DNA from: Scylla paramamosain
Lineage: Eukaryota; Arthropoda; Malacostraca; Decapoda; Portunidae
Reading direction: 5' to 3'
DNA length: 64,000 nucleotides
NCBI RefSeq assembly: GCF_035594125.1
Contig: NC_087192.1
Coordinates: 9,102,501 to 9,166,500 of the forward strand
In this document: in pieces, positions 36,088 to 46,932 of the stretch
Layout: every line of letters begins with the position of its first letter
Numbering within the stretch: position 1 is the first letter of the stretch
Program-made: the position numbers and the translations under genes
The notes under the pieces: model-generated
What the model saw: the letters and a program-made list of their open reading frames with translations, nothing else
What the model was told of the DNA's origin: nothing
Database searches by the model: none

Positions 36088-36564
36088 GTGCAGCTCCACC
36101 ACCAGCAAAACAGTCAGGACACTGACAGAAGACCCCGGCGACCTAATAGGAGAACAAGGAAATCACCAGCAGCAGACACACAGCAGGCAGAGACGACTCC
36201 GCCACCAACCGCAAAGCATCCCAAACGGAAACGGAACAAGTGCCTTCAGTGTAATCGCTGGAGACCCTCACAGGATCAGTGTCAAGTCCAGCTCTTTACC
36301 TATTGTCAGGGGCGCTTCCACTCCTCCCAAAACTGCAGGATTAAGATTGATCTGCAAAGGCAGCAGGAGCTTGTACAAGCGGTGAGGCAGAGCAGCCAGG
36401 AGACGCTACTCGCCCTAAGAGGCATGGTCTGGCAGCTGCACCATTCCGCCACCCACCTGGGGTCAGGTGGGACTCCAGTGGTTGCCAGCTACGGGACCCC
36501 ACAACCCCAGTCCCTCTGGCCTGGCACTTTACAAGGTCATGCCACGCGATATGGAGCCCCGTAG
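36088..36564 (+). pseudogene. LINE D1 ORF1 C-terminal part with degenerate zinc knuckles
   Basis: Basic stretch KHPKRKRNK, then CLQCNRWRPSQDQC, where the knuckle His is replaced by Pro, then FTYCQGRFHSSQNC, where the first Cys is replaced by Phe. Then a Gln-rich helix and GMVWQLHHSATHLGSGG to a stop. Spacing is otherwise the Cys-x2-Cys-x4-His-x4-Cys form. Both changes look like decay after the element stopped moving. Confidence 0.65.
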
Positions 36565-36599
36565 CAGCCCCAGGCAGCGATGCTGTAACTCGACGAACA

Positions 36600-39388
36600 G
36601 CAAGGTGAGAATCGTGTCGGCGAACTTGAGGAGTTTCCACACTAATATTGGAGAGCTCACTCACATGATTAGAAACAACAGTGCCGATATAGTGTTCGTA
36701 TGCAAGACATTTCTAGACAACAGAGTGCCAGCGAACTATACCCGGTTGAAGGGATATTCTGCCTGGTTATGAAAGGACCGAACCACCCAGGGCGGGGGCG
36801 TGGCCTTCTATTATAAGGAGTCACTTAGCGTCCGAGTGGTCGAGCCTCCCGTGCCTGACCCCAGGGAACTTGAGTTGTTAATGCTCAAGGTGACTGACAA
36901 GTAAGGGACGCCTTCAACACGCTGCTGGTTGTGCAGGACCTAAAAAATTATGTCACGTTTCCCACCCACAGCTCCGGCTCGTCAATTGACCCAGTGGTGA
37001 CTGACCTCCCTTCTCTAAGTGTTCAGTGCTCGCCTCTTGACTTTTTGGGTACCTCCGACCACGTGGCGGTACTCGCAAAAATCAGCTTTAGGAAGCCACC
37101 TGAAGAGAGCCTCACCCATACGCTTTGGAAGTGGGAAGCGGCAAACTGGGAAGCCATGCCGTAAGAAGCACGGACTGGGAGTACGTGCTGCGAGGTGACA
37201 CGGACGAGAAGGTGGAGAGACTCACGGAGCTGCTGTGCGACCTGCAGAACAGAACACATAAATGTAAGGCGTCAGACCAACCATGGTTTGACCCCGAGTG
37301 CCGAGCCGCCTCTGATGAAAAGTATTGTGCCTGGCGTGCTTTTAAGAGGCATCCCACGGCCAGGAATCGGCAGAGACACAGGTTAGCAGCTCAGCACACG
37401 AGGAACACCCAGGAGTGGGCCGCCGAACAGTGAAGTACACTGAAGACGAAACTGAGAGGTGGCCAAGTCGGAACTAAACGCTGGTGGAGCCTGGTTAAGG
37501 AGCAGCAGGGCGCATCGCGGGAAGGCACCGTCCCTCCCCTCCATAGGGAGGATGGCAGCGTGGCTCACACCGCCCGAGACAAGGCAAACCTGGCCAGACA
37601 CGTCGTCAGAGAAAATGATCTCTGATCCGGGCAGAGCACCTCCAACTCTGCCTGCAGTGACAAAAAAAAAATAAGTTACTGGCAGGCAGTGGTGATGAGT
37701 GAGTGAAGTGAAAAAATTGTTCTACTCATTGGATGAGAGTAAGGCAGTGGGGCCGGACTACATCAGTTCCCGTCTGCTTCGTCAGTGTGCCGGGGAGCTG
37801 GCGCGCCCGCTGACCTCTCTCTTCAACCACTGTCTACAGAGCAGCAGATGGCCCAAAGCCTGGAAGATCAGCAAGGTTGTTCCGATCCATAAGAAAAATT
37901 CTAAAAGCGAGGTGAAAAACTACCGCCCTGTGTCTCTGCTGCCCATGCTCACTCAGTAAGGTGTTGGAAAGCATCATGGCTACGAGAATGACGGAGCACC
38001 TTGAGCGCCATCACTTGCTGTGCACCAGACAGTACGGGTTCCGACAAGACAGATTGGCCACTGACCTGCACCTGCTGCTAACCGCGAAGTGGAGTGCGGC
38101 CCTGGACAAGGGAAGGGCCACTGTTGCTGTGGCACTCGACATCGAGGGAGCTTTTGACAAGGTGTGGCATGAAGCTCTCATGGAAAGACTTCGTGCTGCA
38201 GGTGTCGAGGGGCCTCTTCTCCAGCTCTTCACATACTACCTGAGGGAGAGGCATCTGAAAGTTGTGCTCAACGGCAGAGAATCGGAAGTACACCCAATCA
38301 ATGGAGGTGTTCCCCAGGGAAGCTGCTTAGGCCCTCTTTTATGGAACATTTATATAAATGAACTATTAAACTTAATACCCAGTGCACAGGCCTATGCAGA
38401 CATCACCCTGACGCACAGCTACGAGGCAGGGGAAGAGGCTCGCTCCAGAGCTGAACTCAACAACACTCTGAACCGCATCGTAGCCTGTGGCAATAAGTGG
38501 CAGGTGAACTTTGCCCCTAACAAGGCTCAGCTGCTCACTGTCTCCAGGTGGGGGGAGCCCCTGCTCCTGGTCTTCGAAGGAAAGGCACTGGCGTCCCAGG
38601 AGGAAGTGGAAATTTTGGGGGTTACCTACGACAGGAAGCTGACCTTCAAACCCCACATCGAGCGACTCGCCAGAGAGGCTTCAGGCAAGCTGGCATCCCT
38701 GAGAAGGATGTCATGGCTGCTTGACAGCGAGGGGCTTCCGACTCTCTATAAGGCGCAGGTTCGCTCGTCCCTGGAGTACGCATGCCTCGCGTGGGGCGGC
38801 GTGGCACGCAAACACCTCGCCCTCCTCGACAAGGTCCAGGGCCGTGCAAAGAGAAGTTGATCAATGAAAGCAGCAGCGCGCAACAACATCCAGGACTCTG
38901 CAGTCTTCAGCACCGCCGTGATGTGGCGGGCCTCACGGTGATTTCAAGATACATCAGCAGCGGGTCCATCACCTCCAGCCTCTCAGGCAGCCCCTTCAGC
39001 GGGCGGGCACAGGTGGATCCTTCAATATCCTTTATTTACGCAGCCTCCTTCTCCTTCAGGTCCTTGTTCCTCCTGATGAACGACCTCACACCAGCGGCAG
39101 CGACAGTAGAGTAGGTGTAGGCACCGCCAGCCACAGTGCGGCGGCAGGGCTTGCAGGAAAAGATGCCAGTCACCACACGTCGCATTGCCTCCTTGCCGCA
39201 GAAGGTGCAAATGTGCCTCTTGTGTTGCCGAACTGTTACAGCCCCGCTGCAGAACGTGGCACCACCAGAGGCAATTCATCATCACTTATGTAACGTGGTG
39301 GAATGGACTGCTTGCCTCACGGCCAAGACTGGACAACATGACGGCACAGAGCTTCAAGGAGCTGGTGAACGCGTGGCTGCCGTCATGA
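36600..39388 (+). pseudogene. LINE D1 ORF2: endonuclease and RT, inactive
   Basis: Endonuclease start VRIVSANLRSFHTNIGEL, then VFVCKTFLD, where the usual catalytic Glu (VETFLD) is Lys. A stop follows at 36770, and an internal deletion removes the YRP/GDLN region. Then NYVTFPTHSSGSSIDPV, LGTSDHVAVLAK and QPWFDPECRAA. RT: AVGPDYISSRLLRQCAGEL (37749), VKNYRPVSLLPML, a stop at 37957, then open from 37961: RQYGFRQDRLATDL, ALDIEGAFDKVWHE, VPQGSCLGPLLWNIYINELL, AYADITLTHSYE where the second catalytic Asp of YADD is gone, and EVEILGVTYDRKLTFKPHI. A 2-nt insertion near 38850 shifts the frame. The tail is split by the eL43 insertion and resumes to a stop at 39388. Confidence 0.87.
39017..39229 (-). pseudogene. 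RPL37A: Captured 3' fragment of ribosomal protein eL43 (RPL37A) cDNA
   Basis: On the minus strand the frame from about 39228 reads RQHKRHICTFCGKEAMRR, then GIFSCKPCRRTVAGGAYTYS, then VRSFIRR and KEA, to a TAA at 39038-39036 that overlaps an AATAAA. This is the C-terminal two thirds of eL43, with its Cys-x2-Cys ... Cys-x2-Cys zinc ribbon and TVAGGA motif intact. Copy D2 has LINE sequence of about 25 bp at the same place (43952-43976), so the fragment replaced it. There is no poly(A) tail and no intron in the covered part. Promoter and N-terminus are missing, so this is a dead retrocopy, not the gene. Confidence 0.85.
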
Positions 39389-39580
39389 GAACACCAGGCA
39401 TCAGACAGAGTTGGGCTTTAAGATAGGACACGTTAATCATGTTTCCTTTTAGCCTGTAAAACATCGTACGTGTATGTAATATGCATTACATTGAGCTCTG
39501 TAAACAATTAGTGTATTCTGTATAAATAAAGAAAAAAAAAGGTAGAGAGAGAAAGAGAAGAGAGAGAAGAGAGAGAGAGA

Positions 39581-40654
39581 CCCCCAGTCTGCCCTATCCC
39601 ATAGCCAGACTGTGCGAGTGGTGACCTCGTCGGGAGCCACACCCATGTCCACCTGGGTCAGGACAGCATGGTGGTCAGAGCTGCCCACGAGACCCAGCTG
39701 GTGGCAGCTGTGTGTCCTCCTCCTCCAGGTCGGATATGACGGGGTCCAGGGTCCCGCCCTGCTCATGAGTGGGGAAGGTCACATGGTCCTTCAGGTGCGA
39801 GGCCTAAAGGATCATGTGACCTTCCCCTCGACACGAAAGTGTGCGTGCTGCTGAAGAGATCAATGAGCAGCTTGGGGTGATACAGGAGTGGCAGATGATC
39901 TTTGGCAGGTGGCAGGTGACCTTTGCTCCGAAGACACAGGCAACGGTAGTCTCTCGATCCCCCGTTGCCGAGCCAGCAGTGGAGGGAGGGCTACGCTTTG
40001 GTGGCCTTCCTCTCGAACTCCAGGAGTCCGTCAAGATTCTGAGGGTGGAGGTGGATCGAGGGCTGCGGTTTGACCGCCACATCAAACTCATTGCCCTTAA
40101 GGCCTCACATCGAATCTCTTCCTTGAGGAGGGTGGCCAGCTTGCTCGACAGGAGAGGGAGGCTCTTGCTCGACAAGGCCCAGAGTATGTCGCCCTCTCCT
40201 GGATGTCCTGTGCTGCCACACACATCAGCAAGCTCGACGGCATCCAGCGATGGGCGCTACGACTGGTGGAAGCAGCCCGTCCTGAGGCTCCCGTCGACAC
40301 TCTAGTAGAACACCGCAGGGACGTGGCGGCCCTTGTGGTGTTCCACAAGGCACAGGTGCAGGGTGTGCCACATCTGGTGGGACTGCGGCTGTCCTCCAGA
40401 GTCACCTCGCGGGACACGAGAACGGTGTTATCCAGTGGTGACTCAGTAGAAGTGCCGCGTTCCCGCTCCAGCCAACACCAACGCACCTTTTGGGGGCGAG
40501 TCTCCAGACTGTGGAACGTCTTCGCGTCCTCCGTCCCTCATATCAGGGGGATGGATACCCAGGACGTGAAGTTAGCAGCACACCACTGGAGGGGCTCGTT
40601 CCCAACGCCCCTGCTAACAATAGTAGCATAAGGCCAAAAAGAATGTATATATAT
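39581..40654 (+). mobile_element. LINE copy F1 with inverted 5' part
   Basis: The first 245 bp are endonuclease-coding on the minus strand (LKDHVTFPTHEQGGTLDPVI, then VGSSDHHAVLTQVDMG). From 39790 the plus strand reads GLKDHVTFP and then jumps to the RT palm/thumb (AAEEINEQLGVIQEW, GRWQVTFAP, ESVKILRVEVDRGLRFD) and the C-terminal tail (VPRSRSSQHQRTFWGRVSRL) to a stop at 40631. A 5' inversion with loss of the middle is the known result of twin priming during LINE insertion. The 3' UTR is cut at 40654 by the LTR-like segment. Confidence 0.82.
39771..39827. repeat. Inverted repeat at the F1 inversion junction
   Basis: GGGGAAGGTCACATGGTCCTT, 15-nt spacer, then AAGGATCATGTGACCTTCCCC; 20 of 21 pairs match. 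Both arms encode the same DHVTFP peptide on opposite strands. The arms are listed here only as the junction marker. Confidence 0.9.
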
Positions 40655-41272
40655 TGTCACACACGTGACTACTCTACCACGGAACCAGGTGCCTGCCTCT
40701 CAACCCGTGGCGCTGCCACGTGTATAGCTTGAGGCATACTGGATACGTGACCTCTAGCAGGCTACCAAGCCGATAACGAGGGGTGGAGTTCCATCGAGCT
40801 TCAGTCTCCTCCAAGGGTCGCTACAGCTCTGAGGTCGCCTTGGCATACGCTGGGAGCCTCGTATACACTCGAGAGCGGTGGTAAGAGTTACACCAGTGTT
40901 ACACACCCACACACACACACACATAAACACACAAACACATTTATATTTATTTTCTATTATGTATATGTAAAGGTGTTTATTTTTGTAATTTGTATATATA
41001 TGCATTTACTAACTTGGCTTAAGTTATTAACTGAACCAGTCTTGTAAGTTATTCCAGTCCAGTTCAGATTGCCACTCCTTGTTACTTACTTTTACTTACT
41101 TAAATAATCTTCAATTTTGTATTGTTACTTAATTTAAGGGTTAACTTTAAGATATTAAATAGCAGTTAAAATGTCTCCTTTTCTCTTCTTTTAACCCTTC
41201 CATTGTTGTTAGTGTGAGCAACACCCCTTCATGGTCCATCCCCTAGAGTTCAGTGTATGCTCACACGTAACA
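40655..41272. mobile_element. Solo-LTR-like segment between the duplicated blocks
   Basis: 618 bp starting TGTCACACACGTGA and ending TCACACGTAACA, that is TG...CA with short inverted ends, as in LTRs. It holds a (CA)n patch (40903-40925) and a TATA-like AT-rich stretch (40940-41000). No coding. The bases outside (TATAT and CAGGA) do not form a target duplication, because the left flank is LINE F1 3' UTR and the right flank is LINE D2 ORF1. Confidence 0.55.
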
Positions 41273-44200
41273 CAGGATTAAGATTGATCTGCAAAGGCAG
41301 CAGGAGCTTGTACAAGCGGTGAGGCAGAGCAGCCAGGAGACGCTACTCGCCCTAAGAGGCATGGTCTGGCAGCTGCACCATACCGCCACCCACCTGGGGT
41401 CAGGTGGGACTCCAGTGGTTGCCAGCTACGGGACCCCACAACCCCAGTCCCTCTGGCCTGGCACCTTACAAGGTCATGCCACGCGATATGGAGCCCCGTA
41501 GCAGCCCCAGGCAGCGATGCTGTAACTCGACGAACAGCAAGGTGAGAATCGTGTCGGCGAACTTGAGGGGTTTCCACACTAATATATTGGAGAGCTCACT
41601 CACATGATTAGAAACAACAGTGCCGATATAGTGTTCGTATGCAAGACATTTCTAGACAACAGAGTGCCAGCGAACTATACCCGGTTGAAGGGATATTCTG
41701 CCTGGTTATGAAAGGACCGAACCACCCAGGGCGGGGGCGTGGCCTTCTATTATAAGGAGTCACTTAGCGTCCGAGTGGTCGAGCCTCCCGTGCCTGACCC
41801 CAGGAAACTTGAGTTGTTAATGCTCAAGGTGACTGACAAGTAAGGGACGCCTTCAACACGCTGCTGGTTGTGCAGGACCTAAAAAATTATGTCACGTTTC
41901 CCACCCACAGCTCCGGCTCGTCAATTGACCCAGTGGTGACTGACCTCCCTTCTCTAAGTGTTCAGTGCTCGCCTCTTGACTTTTTGGGTACCTCCGACCA
42001 CGTGGCGGTACTCGCAAAAATCAGCTTTAGGAAGCCACCTGAAGAGAGCCACACCCATACGCTTTGGAAGTGGGAAGCGGCAAACTGGGAAGCCATGCCG
42101 TAAGAAGCACGGACTGGGAGTACGTGCTGCGAGGTGACACGGACGAGAAGGTGGAGAGACTCACGGAGCTGCTGTGCGACCTGCAGAACAGAACACATAA
42201 ATGTAAGGCGTCAGACCAACCATGGTTTGACCCCGAGTGCCGAGCCGCCTCTGATGAAAAGTATTGTGCCTGGCGTGCTTTTAAGAGGCATCCCACGGCC
42301 AGGAATCGGCAGAGACACAGGTTAGCAGCTCAGCACACGAGGAACACCCAGGAGTGGGCCGCCGAACAGTGAAGTACACTGAAGACGAAACTGAGAGGTG
42401 GCCAAGTCGGAACTAAACGCTGGTGGAGCCTGGTTAAGGAGCAGCAGGGCGCATCGCGGGAAGGCACCGTCCCTCCCCTCCATAGGGAGGATGGCAGCGT
42501 GGCTCACACCGCCCGAGACAAGGCAAACCTGGCCAGACACGTCGTCAGAGAAAATGATCTCTGATCCGGGCAGAGCACCTCCAACTCTGCCTGCAGTGAC
42601 AAAAAAAAATAAGTTACTGGCAGTGGTGATGAGTGAGTGAAGTGAAAAAATTGTTCTACTCATTGGATGAGAGTAAGGCAGTGGGGCCGGACTACATCAG
42701 TTCCCGTCTGCTTCGTCAGTGTGCCGGGGAGCTGGCGCGCCCGCTGACCTCTCTCTTCAACCACTGTCTACAGAGCAGCAGATGGCCCAAAGCCTGGAAG
42801 ATCAGCAAGGTTGTTCCGATCCATAAGAAAAATTCTAAAAGCGAGGTGAAAAACTACCGCCCTGTGTCTCTGCTGCCCATGCTCACTCAGTAAGGTGTTG
42901 GAAAGCATCATGGCTACGAGAATGACGGAGCACCTTGAGCGCCATCACTTGCTGTGCACCAGACAGTACGGGTTCCGACAAGACAGATTGGCCACTGACC
43001 TGCACCTGCTGCTAACCGCGAAGTGGAGTGCGGCCCTGGACAAGGGAAGGGCCACTGTTGCTGTGGCACTCGACATCGAGGGAGCTTTTGACAAGGTGTG
43101 GCATGAAGCTCTCATCGAAAGACTTCGTGCTGCAGGTGTCGAGGGGCCTCTTCCCCAGCTCTTCACATACTACCTGAGGGAGAGGCATCTGAAAGTTGTG
43201 CTCAACGGCAGAGAATCGGAAGTACACCCAATCAATGCAGGTGTTCCCCAGGGAAGCTGCTTAGGCCCTCTTCTATGGAACATTTATATAAATGAACTAT
43301 TAAACTTAATACCCAGTGCACAGGCCTATGCAGACATCACCCTGACGCACAGCTACGAGGCAGGGGAAGAGGCTCGCTCCAGAGCTGAACTCAACAACAC
43401 TCTGAACCGCATCGTAGCCTGTGGCAATAAGTGGCAGGTGAACTTTGCCCCTAACAAGGCTCAGCTGCTCACTGTCTCCAGGTGGGGGGAGCCCCTGCTC
43501 CTGGTCTTCGAAGGAAAGGCACTGGCGTCCCAGGAGGAAGTGGAAATTTTGGGGGTTACCTACGACAGGAAGCTGACCTTCAAACCCCACATCGAGCGAC
43601 TCGCCAGAGAGGCTTCAGGCAAGCTGGCATCCCTGAGAAGGATGTCATGGCTGCTTGACAGCGAGGGGCTTCCGACTCTCTATAAGGCGCAGGTTCGCTC
43701 GTCCCTGGAGTACGCATGTCTCGCGTGGGGCGGCGTGGCACGCAAACACCTCGCCCTCCTCGACAAGGTCCAGGGCCGTGCAGAGAAGTTGATCAATGAA
43801 AGCAGCAGCGCGCAACAACATCCAGGACTCTGCAGTCTTCAGCACCGCCGTGATGTGGCGGGCCTCACGGTGATTTCAAGATACATCAGCAGCGGGTCCA
43901 TCACCTCCAGCCTCTCAGGCAGCCCCTTCAGTGGGCGGGCACAGGTGGACACAAGATCAGTCTCCCGAGCTCCCGCCGAACTGTTACAGCCCCGCTGCAG
44001 AACGTGGCACCACCAGAGGCAATTCATCATCACTTGTGTAACCTGGTGGAATGGACTGCTTGCCTCACAGCCAAGCCTGGACAACATGACGGCACAGAGC
44101 TTCAAGGAGCTGGTGAACGCGTGGCTGCCGTCATGAGAACACCAGGCATCGGAGTTGGGCTTTAAGATAGGACACGTTAATCATGTTTCCTTTAGCCTGT

Positions 44201-44286
44201 AAAACATCGTACGTGTATGTAATATGCATTACATTGAGCTCTGTAAACAATTAGTGTATTCTGTATAAATAAAGAAAAAAAAAGGT
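41273..44286 (+). pseudogene. LINE D2 ORF2, inactive, without the eL43 insertion
   Basis: Same layout as D1. The longest open part is 42895-44136 (413 residues): RT from RQYGFRQ through ALDIEGAFDKVWHE, VPQGSCLGPLLWN and AYADITLTH (catalytic Asp lost), to the complete C-terminus ending FKELVNAWLPS. The frameshift that ends the D1 frame at about 38860 is absent here, and VDTRSVSRAPAELLQPRC replaces the eL43 fragment. D2 therefore shows the ancestral state at that point. Confidence 0.88.
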
Positions 44287-45390
44287 AGAGAGAGAAAGAG
44301 AAGAGAGAGAGAGAGCCCCAGTCTGCCTTATCCCATAGCCAGACTGTGCGAGTGGTGGCCTCGTCGCGAGCCACACCCATGTCCACCTGGGTCAGGACAG
44401 CATGGTGGTCAGAGCTGCCCACGAGACCCAGCTGGTGGCAGCTGTGTGTCCTCCTCCTCCAGGTCGGATATGACGGGGTCCAGGGTCCCGCCCTGCTCAT
44501 GAGTGGGGAAGGTCACATGGTCCTTCAGGTGCGAGGCCTAAAGGATCATGTGACCTTCCCCTCGACACGAAAGTGTGCGTGCTGCTGAAGAGATCAATGA
44601 GCAGCTTGGGGTGATACAGGAGTGGCAGATGATCTTTGGCAGGTGGCAGGTGACCTTTGCTCCGGAGAAGACACAGGCAACGGTAGTCTCTCGATCCCCC
44701 GTTGCCGAGCCAGCAGTGGAGGGAGGGCTACGCTTTGGTGGCCTTCCTCTCGAACTCCAGGAGTCCGTCAAGATTCTGAGGGTGGAGGTGGATCGAGGGC
44801 TGCGGTTTGACCGCCACATCAAACTCATTGCCCTTAAGGCCTCACACCGGGTCTCTTCCTTGAGGAGGGTGGCCAGCCTGCTCGACAGGAGAGGGAGGCT
44901 CTTGCTCGACAAGGCCCAGAGTATGTCGCCCTCTCCTGGATGTCCTGTGCTGCCACACACATCAGCAAGCTCGACGGCATCCAGCGACGGGCGCTACGAC
45001 TGGTGGAAGCAGCCCGTCCTGAGGCTCCCGTCGACACTCTAGTAGAACACCGCAGGGACGTGGCGGCCCTTGTGGTGTTCCACAAGGCACAGGTGCAGGG
45101 TGTGCCACATCTGGTGGGACTGCGGCTGTCCTCCAGAGTCACCTCGCGGGACACGAGAACGGTGTTATCCAGTGGTGACTCAGTGGAAGTGCCGCGTTCC
45201 CGCTCCAGCCAACACCAACGCACCTTTTGGGGGCGAGTCTCCAGACTGTGGAACGTCTTCGCGTCCTCCGTCCCTCATATCAGGGGGATGGATACCCAGG
45301 ACGTGAAGTTAGCAGCACACCACTGGAGGGGCTCGTTCCCAACGCCCCTGCTAACAATAGTAGCATAAGGCCAAAAAGAATGTATATATA
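41273..45390. repeat. Segmental duplication, copy 2 (LINE D2 + F2)
   Basis: Near-identical to 36336-40653, including shared stops, the shared Glu-to-Lys and YADD-to-YAD changes, and the same F inversion junction. It begins abruptly after the LTR-like segment. Confidence 0.93.
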
Positions 45391-45502
45391 TGTATATATC
45401 TTTATATTTATATTTGTGTTTGTGTCACACCCCTAAAATAGGTTGCATACGGCAGTGCGCCTTTGGGTGATAATATACCCATGTTTAAAAAAGAAAATAA
45501 AG
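44316..45502 (+). mobile_element. LINE copy F2 with inverted 5' part and complete 3' end
   Basis: Duplicate of F1 with the same inversion junction (arms 44505-44525 and 44541-44561). RT tail frames lie at 44575-45042 and 44940-45368. Unlike F1 it keeps the whole 3' UTR to AAAATAAAG and the following GA tract at 45503-45522. Confidence 0.82.
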
Positions 45503-45522
45503 GAGAGAGAGAGAGAGAGAGA

Positions 45523-46703
45523 ATGTTGAATGGAATCCACGTCGCTGCCGGGAACACCAGGAAGATGACGGAACACAAGACCATCGAACGGCGGAATCTC
45601 TCTGGTTATTTTCCACAGCAATGGTGCGCCGTCTGTGGTAAGACGGTGGGCAAGAAGAAAAATGCTGCGTATGTAAGGTGTGAAGGCGGGAGTGAGTGCT
45701 CCAACTTATGCCGCCCAGCCGGCCTTAATGGCCGTGACACATGTGCAGTGACACACAGGAGCTGCGCATGGAACACGGCATAGAGGACGCAGTTACATAT
45801 AGAATAGGACACTCTAGTGCGGAGGCCTCTTCCCCATCCACCTTTGGCGAAGGAGGAGATGAAGACGCTGACGACGCCAGGCAACACCTGATGGAGTCAG
45901 ATAAGGAGGAACTCGTCTCTTCGGTCATACGCCTCCAGGAAGAAGTAGGAAAAAGCAAGAAAATAATTCAATCCCTCAGACTACAGAGGGACTGGATTAT
46001 CAGTAAAAAGGGACACGTGATGGAGCTCCTGGAGCTTATAGATGTTCTGATGGACGCTCGAGAGGCTGACACGAAAGCCTCCACCCGATCCATCGCGACT
46101 ACAGCCACACCTACTTCCATAGAAAAGAAGTGGAAAAGGGTCTGCGGCTCCTCAGACCATTGGAAGCAGTGGTGGCAGTCTGGGAGACCCCAGCCCCTCA
46201 GATATGGAGAAGACTCCACCACCACCAGTGCAGCAACAGACACCGCTGCCCCGCTAGACCGCCGTTGTCACCGCTATCAGCAAAAACAACAGCAGTAGCA
46301 GCGATAGAAACGGCAGTAATACCAACAGTAACACAAGCACTTACAGCAGTGGCAACAACAATAACAACTACAACAACAGACACACCAGGAACACAAGAAC
46401 AACTACAACCTTAACCACAGGAACAGCAACAACAACAAAAACAACCACAATAACGTAAACAAGAACAAGAAAATGAAAAACAATGGCCAGCGAGGGACAG
46501 CATACTCCATCCCAACAACCGCTGGACTCCCTCCCCTGGGTATGACCCACACACGCCGTGAGGCCCCAACAGGAACAGAGAGAGTGGGACAGGCCACGCT
46601 GTCAGTACTGCTTCCGGCCCAGCCACCCAACTGAGACCTGCTATACCCGTGCTGCAGACCACCGACAAGAAGCCATCCTTAGGAGGTTCCTGACTGAAGG
46701 ATG
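45523..46703 (+). pseudogene. LINE E ORF1 with Cys-rich module, coiled coil and zinc knuckle
   Basis: First frame: CAVCGKTVGKKKNAAYVRC, then CSNLCRPAG, a PHD/RING-like Cys cluster, ending in a stop at about 45781. Next frame (45741-46298): an acidic stretch, a coiled coil (LVSSVIRLQEEVGKSKKII, LRLQRDWI), and WKRVCGSSDHWKQWWQSG. After an Asn/Gln/Thr-rich low-complexity part (46270-46480) a third frame holds CQYCFRPSHPTETC, a standard knuckle, to a stop at 46701. The module order matches ORF1 of copy B. Broken by frameshifts. Confidence 0.72.
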
Positions 46704-46932
46704 ACTGAAGGATGGGAAGGGCAGCAACCCCCCCAGCAACCTACCATGCCTCAGAAGCCCTTTCCAGGCTCCCTTCATCTACCCAACTGGCAGCCACAAC
46801 CCAGACAGCACTTCAGCTGGAGCGCCCCGTCCTGGCAGGAAGAACACTAATAATTATTAGACTCGCTCTGCCAGCACACCCGGCCACCAAGCTAATGCAA
46901 GACGGCGAGGGGGCAGGCGTGTCAGCTGTCAC

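Larger units (their letters stand above)
35989..39540 (+). mobile_element. LINE copy D1
   Basis: Starts right after GA at 35965-35988 inside ORF1 and ends with AATAAAGA9 before the GA-rich tract at 39543-39580. From 36336 onward it is duplicated as D2. It contains an inserted eL43 fragment (39017-39229) that D2 lacks. Confidence 0.83.
36336..40653. repeat. Segmental duplication, copy 1 (LINE D1 + F1)
   Basis: Matches 41273-45390 almost base for base, with scattered substitutions and small indels. The main difference is the eL43 insertion in this copy. It ends where the LTR-like sequence begins (40655). Confidence 0.93.

Noticed and set aside
39017..39229. Functional eL43 gene
   Set aside because: N-terminal third, promoter and introns are missing, and it is embedded in a LINE.
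40655..41272. Full LTR retrotransposon between the duplicated LINE blocks
   Set aside because: Only 618 bp, no gag/pol, no second LTR.
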